Shown here: positions 47,611 to 53,642 of the stretch, piece by piece | How positions within the stretch are numbered: position 1 is the stretch's first letter | Layout: the number at the start of each line of letters is the position of its first letter | NCBI RefSeq assembly: GCF_017908595.1 | Contig: NZ_JAGKTL010000002.1 | Span: 620,001 to 684,000, forward strand | Direction: 5' to 3' | Length of the DNA: 64,000 nucleotides | DNA from: Rhodothermus bifroesti | GTDB taxonomy: Bacteria; Bacteroidota; Rhodothermia; Rhodothermales; Rhodothermaceae | Notes under the pieces: generated by a model | What the model saw: only the letters and a program-made list of their open reading frames with translations | What the model was told of the DNA's origin: nothing | The model's database searches: none | Program-made: the position numbers and the translations under genes

Positions 47611-48591
47611 ATGCTAAACTACATTTGGGCGGGTCTGATCATCCTCAGCTTGGTGTTTGCTGTCGTTTCGGACGTGCGCGACCTGGTGCGCGACACTTAT
47701 CGCAACGGCGCCCCATTGCCCATTACGCTTTACTTCCCCAAGGGCTATCAGCCCCAAGCCCGACACCAGCCCGTTGTCGTACGTATCGACCCAGAAAATT
47801 TTCGCACATTTTACCGTACGGAAACCGCGCCTGAAACCACGTACACCGGCGAGCTTGTGCAATTTCGCACCGGGGATGAGCTTCGCTTTGCGCGCGAGGT
47901 AGCGCTGCCCGAACCGCTAGCCACCATACGACGCGCTACAGCTCCTCGCGATCAAAACGAGCTGCGTGGCACCCTTAAGGCAATGGTGCTTGTGGGTGAC
48001 TCGCTGGCCACAGCAAGTGTGGTGTTTGCGCCCGTGCGTCTGGTACGCTTGCAGGCCATCACCGAGGCAGCCTTCGAGTTTGCACGCACAGCTGTAACGC
48101 TGGCCCTTGGGCTCATCGGACTGCTGGCCCTTTGGTTAGGATTGCTCCGCATTGCCGAAGCCGCGGGGCTTGTGCAACACCTAACGCGATGGACCAGTCC
48201 TTTGCTGCGCCCGCTCTTCCCCGACGTGCCCCGCGACCATCCTGCCTTTGCCCTCATCGTGCTGAACCTGACCGCCAACATGCTGGGACTGGGCAACGCC
48301 GCTACTCCTTTGGGCCTCAAAGCCATGGAAGAGCTCCAAAAACTCAACCCTCGTCCCAACACTGCCACCAACGCCATGGTTATGCTGCTGGCCATCAATA
48401 CCGCCAGCGTGCAGCTCGTACCCCCCGTGTTGCTAATGGCGATTATGGGTACGGCGGTTAGCCCCCTGGTTTTACCCATCATTATAGTCACCTTAGTCTC
48501 TCTGGTTGTGGCAATCCTGGCAGCCAAGTTGCTGGGTAAGCTCCCTGCCTATCGCCAAACCGATCCTTTACGCACACCAACAGATGCCTAG
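47611..48591 (+). CDS. spmA: SpmA-like nucleoside-recognition (Gate) membrane protein with large inserted domain
   Basis: A 326-residue membrane protein. The first helix (LNYIWAGLIILSLVFAVVSD) and the region from about residue 150 on (ALIVLNLTANMLGLGNAATPLGLKAM, then TNAMVMLLAINTASVQLVPP) are clear SpmA/Gate-domain sequence. Between them is about 115 residues of soluble, strand-rich sequence (about 30-145), which is absent from the roughly 200-residue Bacillus SpmA. It lies 6 bp before spmB. SpmA/B were named for spore dehydration, but relatives are widespread in non-sporulating bacteria, where their role is unknown, perhaps in transport. Confidence 0.88.
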   Translation: MLNYIWAGLIILSLVFAVVSDVRDLVRDTYRNGAPLPITLYFPKGYQPQARHQPVVVRIDPENFRTFYRTETAPETTYTGELVQFRTGDELRFAREVALPEPLATIRRATAPRDQNELRGTLKAMVLVGDSLATASVVFAPVRLVRLQAITEAAFEFARTAVTLALGLIGLLALWLGLLRIAEAAGLVQHLTRWTSPLLRPLFPDVPRDHPAFALIVLNLTANMLGLGNAATPLGLKAMEELQKLNPRPNTATNAMVMLLAINTASVQLVPPVLLMAIMGTAVSPLVLPIIIVTLVSLVVAILAAKLLGKLPAYRQTDPLRTPTDA

Positions 48592-48597
48592 AAGGTC

Positions 48598-49140
48598 ATG
48601 GAAACGTTCCGTATGTTTTTGGAAACCCTCTCGCTGCTGATTTTACCCCTGTTGATTGTCGGCTTTCCTTTGTACGGTCTTTTGCGCCGCGTGCCTGTTT
48701 ACGAAGTGTTTGTTGAAGGCGCTCGTGAGGGGTTTGACGTGGCTGTGCGCATTATACCTTATCTGGTAGGCATTCTGTTCGCGATCGGGATGTTTCGCGC
48801 TTCAGGGGCCATGGACTTTTTAGTAGAACTGCTCCGCCCTGTGCTTCGCCCGCTCCAGATCCCGCCTGAGGTGCTGCCTATGGCCATCTTGCGACCCCTA
48901 ACAGGCTCTGGTTCTGCAGCAGTAGTGCTTGACCTGATTCAGCGCTACGGCGAAGAGTCTCTGATTGTAAAGATTGCAGCGGTGATGTTTGGCTCAACGG
49001 AAACCACATTTTATGTTTTAGCCGTGTACTTTGGCGCCGTAGGCATCACCAAAACCCGCCATGCTGTGCCCGCCGGCCTCATTGCTGACATCACAGCCAT
49101 GCTCTTGGCTATCTACCTAGTGCAATGGCTCTTTGCATAA
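48598..49140 (+). CDS. spmB: SpmB-like nucleoside-recognition (Gate) membrane protein
   Basis: A 180-residue membrane protein matching SpmB in length. Diagnostic stretches are PLYGLLRRVPVYEVFVEGA, IPYLVGILFAIGMFRASGAM, RPLTGSGSAAVVLDLI and FGSTETTFYVLAVYFGAVGI. It directly follows spmA, and the two probably act as one complex in the inner membrane. In many Bacteroidota relatives the two are fused in one protein; here they are separate. Confidence 0.93.
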   Translation: METFRMFLETLSLLILPLLIVGFPLYGLLRRVPVYEVFVEGAREGFDVAVRIIPYLVGILFAIGMFRASGAMDFLVELLRPVLRPLQIPPEVLPMAILRPLTGSGSAAVVLDLIQRYGEESLIVKIAAVMFGSTETTFYVLAVYFGAVGITKTRHAVPAGLIADITAMLLAIYLVQWLFA

Positions 49141-49142
49141 AG

Positions 49143-49169
49143 CAAAAGGCGTCCCTAGAGAGACGCCTA
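49143..49169 (-). terminator. Terminator for the CBM48-type gene
   Basis: Stem AGGCGTC/GACGCCT (49147-49153 with 49162-49168). On the minus strand it is followed by TTTTGCTT, so it would stop the CBM48-type transcript. It lies just after the spmB stop on the other strand, and could slow both. Confidence 0.6.
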
Positions 49170-49193
49170 AACACCACGCGCTATGTCAAGACC

Positions 49194-49487
49194 TTAGCCG
49201 ACGTGAAGCAGGCAGTTCTCGCTAAAAAAGGGGCTAGGCGTATAGCCATCGGCTTGTTCATCGTTGATCCAATGCTCGCCATCGACCCAATAGCGAAACT
49301 GGTACGTGCCAGGCTTAAGCACGATTGACCTGCTCCAAACACCCTTATTTTTGTAGAGGCGCATGGGGTGAACTGAAGGATCCCAATTGTTAAAATCTCC
49401 CACTACCGATACGCTCTTGCGAGCCGCCTCAGCTGGCAGGCTAAACGTCACACGAATGCCCTTGCTGGTCTTTTTCTTTTCGATCAT
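49194..49487 (-). CDS. Stand-alone CBM48/AMPK-beta-type glycogen-binding domain protein
   Basis: A 97-residue protein that consists of one early-set/CBM48 domain. The family features are clear: VSVVGDFNNWDPSVHPM, GVWSRSIVLKPGTYQFRYWV and DGEHWINDEQADGYT. The tryptophan residues lining the alpha-glucan-binding face are present. No catalytic domain is attached and no glycogen enzyme is nearby, so it might be a free glycogen-binding or adaptor protein. There is no signal peptide. Upstream lies the AAGCGCTT-centred palindrome at 49585-49592. Confidence 0.88.
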   Translation of the reverse strand: MIEKKKTSKGIRVTFSLPAEAARKSVSVVGDFNNWDPSVHPMRLYKNKGVWSRSIVLKPGTYQFRYWVDGEHWINDEQADGYTPSPFFSENCLLHVG

Positions 49488-49582
49488 AGCGCTTGCTACA
49501 GGCCTGTTGGCGAAATTCTAGATTGGAAACGAATAGCTATTTGGAAGTAAAGTTGCAAATACGCTAGAAAAGAAACCATATC

Positions 49583-49594
49583 GCAAGCGCTTTC
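49583..49594 (-). promoter_or_regulatory. Palindromic element GCAAGCGCTTTC upstream of the CBM48-type gene
   Basis: The element is centred on the perfect palindrome AAGCGCTT (49585-49592) in the AT-rich gap between the M14 peptidase 3' end and the CBM48-type gene, about 100 bp before that gene's start. It resembles a LacI-family operator. Regulation is inferred only. Confidence 0.3.
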
Positions 49595-49639
49595 AACACA
49601 TAAATTAACCTAAAACCAATACTTCAGCTTCATCCACCC

Positions 49640-50722
49640 TTAATCTCCAATCGTTTCTAACAAAAGGCCAATAACCTGCAGCTGCAGGCGCATCGCTTTT
49701 GCCAAAGGAAGCGGCTGCAACCCAAACGCCCTGCGGGCATCCTCAAGGGTCTCTCCTTTTAAGGCACGCAGGCGCAGCTCGGCTAGCTGCGCGCGCAATT
49801 CCAGATAGGCTTTCGGGATCCCTGGTGCAGCAGGTCGGCGCTGAACAACAAAAAGGGGTAACTCGGTCACTAAACACAAGGGATCGCCGCCTAATCCGCG
49901 TACCAACTCCATTGAGCTCAAGCGAAAGTGTTGTGCTTGTTGGGGTTCGCCACGTGCTTCAAAAAACGTACGCATGGCTTCGCCTTCAGGCGTAGTCATA
50001 AAGCCAGGGCCAATGTAGAAAAAGCCTTTCTCCCCTTTGCGGTTGTGGTCGTGCAGTCCAAGGCCCGCTGCTTGTGCAGCTGCGACAAACGCCTGTTGCA
50101 ATGCCTCAGTACGAAATGACCAGTGGCGCTCGATGAGCAGCAAGGCGCCTTCGGCAAAACCCATCCCGTGTAGGTTGACATATCCAGCAAAAGGTGCATA
50201 GGCACGTAAAAAATCAGCTACAGCGCGATTTTCTGGCCTAAGGTCAGGATAGCCGAATTCCAAGTCCCGTCCTGGCAGTTCCCGTACAACATGGGCTAAA
50301 TAGGCTTCAAGCGATGGCCAATGGGTTACCCAGGATTGGTTACGGATTTCTCCATCTGGATTGATATGGGGTAAAATGACAAGCTGGAAGCGTTCCAAAA
50401 TGGGCTGCAGTTGGCTGCTTTGCCGAAGACCTTCGAGCACAAACCAGCGCAGCGTCTCCGGGCCTACTGGCTCGTCCGCGTGCGTACCGGCCAGCAGGGC
50501 GACTGTACGTGGTCCCTGCCCCATAACCACAGCGCTGATAGGTCGCCCTTCTTCACTATAACCAATATCCAGAAACGTAGCTAAGCCGCTGCTCATGCGG
50601 CAAGCTGCCTCAAGCAAAGGACGTACGGTTTCGTGCGTCCGAAATGCAGGCGCAGCAGTTTCCGGAACTAAGCTTGCCAGCAATGCTGCCCAGGACCTAC
50701 CAACCATGGCACCCCATTGCAA
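49640..50722 (-). CDS. M14-family zinc carboxypeptidase-like protein
   Basis: A 360-residue protein of the M14/succinylglutamate desuccinylase fold. The zinc-binding HxxE motif is in AGTHADEPVGPET, the later zinc histidine is in YVNLHGMGF, and the catalytic glutamate is probably in LVTELPLFVV. LVILPHINPDGEIRNQSW is the usual substrate-binding segment. There is no signal peptide. It could be an amidase/peptidase acting on cell-wall or short peptides, and the exact substrate is unknown. It starts 9 bp after cvpA and ends the six-gene envelope operon. An ATG at 50707 is an alternative start. Confidence 0.85.
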   Translation of the reverse strand: MQWGAMVGRSWAALLASLVPETAAPAFRTHETVRPLLEAACRMSSGLATFLDIGYSEEGRPISAVVMGQGPRTVALLAGTHADEPVGPETLRWFVLEGLRQSSQLQPILERFQLVILPHINPDGEIRNQSWVTHWPSLEAYLAHVVRELPGRDLEFGYPDLRPENRAVADFLRAYAPFAGYVNLHGMGFAEGALLLIERHWSFRTEALQQAFVAAAQAAGLGLHDHNRKGEKGFFYIGPGFMTTPEGEAMRTFFEARGEPQQAQHFRLSSMELVRGLGGDPLCLVTELPLFVVQRRPAAPGIPKAYLELRAQLAELRLRALKGETLEDARRAFGLQPLPLAKAMRLQLQVIGLLLETIGD

Positions 50723-50731
50723 ACGCAGCCT

Positions 50732-51259
50732 TTAGTCTTTCAGTGCAGAAAAGCGCTCTACCAGTCGCTGAGCCTCGGGCGCGCGTGCCGCGACAAAATC
50801 CCAGGCAGTAGGCAATACCGTAGCTACAGGTTCGTAAAGCAGTGAAGCCCTGCGGGCGTTGGCCTTAGGCCAATTTAAGGCTTGTAATATCAGAAACAGC
50901 AAGCTGAGCAGCAGCACAGCCTTCACCCCTCCGATAAGCATGCCCAACAGTCGATTGAAAAGCGACAACTTAACAGCGCCCAGTAACGCTTCGGTGGCCT
51001 GAATGATCAGCCAAACGCACAACAATACAGCCATAAACACTACCAAAAATCCTAAAAGTGGGCCCACGCGTGGTGAAAGTTTTAAGCTTTCAGCAACAAG
51101 CCGTCCCATAGACTCCATTGCCGAAATGCCCACCACAACAGCTGCAACAAACCCTACAAGCCCCAGCAGCTGTCGCACGCCGCCTGTAGTAAATCCACGC
51201 GCCATGCCTAGACTGACAAGCGCTACGATGAACCAGTCGATGGATGTCAGAGGAATCAC
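50732..51259 (-). CDS. CvpA-family membrane protein
   Basis: A 175-residue protein with four hydrophobic helices in the N-terminal 120 residues, opening IDWFIVALVSLGMARGFTTG and including GLVGFVAAVVVG and FNRLLGMLIGGVKAVLLLSL, as in CvpA. The C-terminal tail is soluble. CvpA proteins are linked to envelope stress tolerance and colicin V production in enterobacteria, but their mechanism is not settled. It overlaps the yqeY-like gene by 4 bp, indicating coupled translation. Confidence 0.88.
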   Translation of the reverse strand: MIPLTSIDWFIVALVSLGMARGFTTGGVRQLLGLVGFVAAVVVGISAMESMGRLVAESLKLSPRVGPLLGFLVVFMAVLLCVWLIIQATEALLGAVKLSLFNRLLGMLIGGVKAVLLLSLLFLILQALNWPKANARRASLLYEPVATVLPTAWDFVAARAPEAQRLVERFSALKD

Positions 51260-51729
51260 GAAGCGGCTTCCCGCTGGGTTAAAAGTTCTCGAGCCAGCTC
51301 ACTAATGCGGCGGCCTTCGGCTTGGCCGCGCAGGCGCGCCATGGCTTCTTTCATCACCTGCCCCAGTTCACGTACCGAACGCGCTCCTAAGGTTTCAATA
51401 ATTTCTTCAAGTACCTTACGAATTTCCTCGTCGTTCAGCTGACGCGGCAAATAAGATTCGATGATGCGCAGTTCTTCGGTTTCCTTCTGCACCAGGTCGT
51501 CACGACCAGCCGCCTGGAATTGCTCGATCGCCTCGCGACGGCGCTTAGCCTCTTTTTGCAGGACCTCCAGTTCTTGCTCGGGAGTCAGTGTGGCCTTACC
51601 GCCTTTGCGCTCGGCAATTTCGCGCTCTAGCAATGCGGCCCGAAGTGCCCGAATAGTACGTAGGCGCGCTTCATCTCGTGCGCGCATAGCAGCCTTGAGG
51701 TCTTCTGTGAGTCGTTCTTTAAGCATCAT
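51256..51729 (-). CDS. GatB/YqeY domain protein
   Basis: A 157-residue helical protein of the YqeY family, related to the tail domain of the GatB amidotransferase subunit. The N-terminus LKERLTEDLKAAMRARDEAR and the end ELGQVMKEAMARLRGQAEGR are typical. I choose the ATG at 51729, because GGAG precedes it at a suitable distance; a more upstream ATG at 51744 lacks a ribosome binding site, and 51726 is also possible. YqeY may bind tRNA, but its function is not established. It overlaps cvpA by 4 bp. Confidence 0.9.
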   Translation of the reverse strand: MMLKERLTEDLKAAMRARDEARLRTIRALRAALLEREIAERKGGKATLTPEQELEVLQKEAKRRREAIEQFQAAGRDDLVQKETEELRIIESYLPRQLNDEEIRKVLEEIIETLGARSVRELGQVMKEAMARLRGQAEGRRISELARELLTQREAAS

Positions 51730-51751
51730 GGCTAATTGCTCCATGGTTAAT

Positions 51752-52516
51752 CTATCGAAAAATAAGCCGAAAAGCAGCCACGCCTAATCCGATCTGCGCC
51801 ACACCGAGCGCCACACCTGCGCGAAGATCCAATTCCCGAATGCGCGGCCGCAGAGCAGGGTCGCCCGTCTGCTCATACTGAGCATAGAGGCGATCGGCCT
51901 GAAATTTATAATGAACCGAAACGGCGGTAGCTGCTAAGGCAACGCCCAGTGCCAAGTAGGTTAGGCCATGCCGACGCTGAGCAGGCGTCCACAACGTCAC
52001 CTTGTCTTCAGGATCAATCGGCTGCAGCACGAGGCGATGGTGATTCCAGACAAGCGTGCTGGGTTGGAGCATTGCAGGGGCGTAGCCGGCATGGACAAAA
52101 TAGAGCGTATCCTGCAACGGTTCCTCGAAGACGCCGGTAAAAGGGGTTTCACCCAATAGGCGATTTTGCGCTGGCGGGCCGCGATAGATGCGGGCTCCAG
52201 AAGGTAAGGTTTCTAGGTAGTAATAGTATGGGAATGGCAGGTAGAGTTGCAAGGTATCGGGCACCGGATCTGGCAAGATTACCTGTTGTGCTGGGATGGA
52301 CCAGGTGTCTCCGTCTGGTGGAACCAAGCGCAGCACTTGCGTGCCTGCAGGGATGAGGAAGCTGCCGGTTCTAGCTATTCCCAATAAAACAGAGTCGGCA
52401 TAAACTTGCGCTTCGGGCCAGTTGGTCTCAAGCACAACGACCGGCTGCGCTGCAGCTGTTGCAGCACTCCAGAGCAGGCCCAGCTTCAGGCTAAGGTGAC
52501 GCAGCCAAGGTTTCAT
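51752..52516 (-). CDS. Exported PEGA-like domain protein
   Basis: A 254-residue protein. The ATG at 52516 gives a signal peptide (MKPWLRHLSLKLGLLWSAAT, then AAAQP). Two PEGA-like surface-layer modules follow: VVLETNWPEAQVYADSVLLG with GSFLIPAGTQVLRL, then LETLPSGARIYRGPP with GETPFTG. A hydrophobic helix (LTYLALGVALAATAV) lies near residue 190, and the end is hydrophobic again. Such proteins are usually at the cell envelope. It overlaps the BamB-like gene by 26 bp and is followed 22 bp later by the yqeY-like gene. Confidence 0.8.
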   Translation of the reverse strand: MKPWLRHLSLKLGLLWSAATAAAQPVVVLETNWPEAQVYADSVLLGIARTGSFLIPAGTQVLRLVPPDGDTWSIPAQQVILPDPVPDTLQLYLPFPYYYYLETLPSGARIYRGPPAQNRLLGETPFTGVFEEPLQDTLYFVHAGYAPAMLQPSTLVWNHHRLVLQPIDPEDKVTLWTPAQRRHGLTYLALGVALAATAVSVHYKFQADRLYAQYEQTGDPALRPRIRELDLRAGVALGVAQIGLGVAAFRLIFR

Positions 52517-53642
52517 GCGTGGATTGAAGCAGGTATATGTGTCGTGGGCGACAGAGGACCACAAGCCCAGAGGCGGTTCGTGTCAAGTGCAGCACGTCTC
52601 CTAAGTCTTCGAGTTTCCAACGAACAGCACCGTTGTGCAGGTCCAGTGCGTAGAGTGTTCCGTCTAGATCGCCTACGTACAGCAGTTCTAGTTCAGGCAC
52701 GGCAACTGGAGCGGCTACGATGGCAGCTGGCCCTTGCCAGGACCAAAGGCGCTTCCCGGTCTTCAGGTCAATTGCGCACACGCTGCCATCGCCTCCGGCC
52801 ACATAAGCCTGGTTGCCAACTACGGCAGGTGTTGTGAGGTGCACGCTTGTGTCGGGCCACGTCTGCGTCCATAGTAGTGCACCGGTTTGGGCTGCTATCG
52901 CCAGCAATCGTCCGCGGGTGGTCGAAACCAACACGCGGTCGCCTACAGGAAGCAGATCCGCGTAGACCGGGCCGGCGCCTGCTTGCTGCCAGCGTAGGGA
53001 TCCATGTGCAGTGTCCAACCCAACGATCCGGCCCCGCTTATCGGCCACGATAAGCACGCCCTGAGCTATTACTGGCCGGCTGCGTACACCTTCAAGGCCA
53101 ATAGTTTCAGGAGATTGCTGCCAGCGCACTTGTCCTGTCACGCCTTCTAGCGCATATACCTGTCCACGCCGATCGGCTACATACACCAGCATGCCAGCTT
53201 GCCACAGCCCTGCTTCTACCCCTTCGCCTAGGTGACGCCACACGATTCGCCGCTGGTAAAGGTCATAGCCGATCACAGCGCCTTCCTCTAGAGGGACAGG
53301 CACCAGCAGCAGGGTTTGATGGACTACAGGCTGGCCCATGAGGTCGCGCCCTACGTCGAGCACGCCGCGCCTACGGCCTTCGGGAAGTTCGAGCGCATGA
53401 ATATCCCCTTTGCGGTTGGTGACAAACAGTATTCGTCCAGTTTCAAAGGCTAAGCCAGGAGCAGCTTCTGCGTCACGTCGCCACGTTACCGTAAGCGGTG
53501 GCTTAAGCAAGGCAAGCGAAGGCTCCGCAGGAGCTACAAGCGCTCCTATGGGTACCTGAAGCGATCGGCAACCCGAAAGCACAAGGGCTACGCCTATCAG
53601 CAAGGCCCATCCTTGAGGGAACTGCGCGTTCAAAAGTCCCAT
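52491..53642 (-). CDS. BamB-like PQQ-type beta-propeller lipoprotein
   Basis: A 383-residue lipoprotein. The ATG at 53642 opens a signal peptide whose lipobox is LSGC, and the frame upstream is shared with the preceding gene and looks non-coding. The mature protein is built from PQQ-type beta-propeller repeats, about eight, with the recurring pattern xVYALExxTGxVRWxx: VYALEGVTGQVRW, IVGLDTAHGSLRW, LLAIAAQTGALLW, VCAIDLKTGKRLW, LYALDLHNGAVRW. This is the BamB/YfgL fold. It overlaps the end of the barrel fusion gene by 13 bp, so the two products may work together. Catalytic quinoprotein dehydrogenase function is unlikely. Confidence 0.88.
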   Translation of the reverse strand: MGLLNAQFPQGWALLIGVALVLSGCRSLQVPIGALVAPAEPSLALLKPPLTVTWRRDAEAAPGLAFETGRILFVTNRKGDIHALELPEGRRRGVLDVGRDLMGQPVVHQTLLLVPVPLEEGAVIGYDLYQRRIVWRHLGEGVEAGLWQAGMLVYVADRRGQVYALEGVTGQVRWQQSPETIGLEGVRSRPVIAQGVLIVADKRGRIVGLDTAHGSLRWQQAGAGPVYADLLPVGDRVLVSTTRGRLLAIAAQTGALLWTQTWPDTSVHLTTPAVVGNQAYVAGGDGSVCAIDLKTGKRLWSWQGPAAIVAAPVAVPELELLYVGDLDGTLYALDLHNGAVRWKLEDLGDVLHLTRTASGLVVLCRPRHIYLLQSTHETLAASP

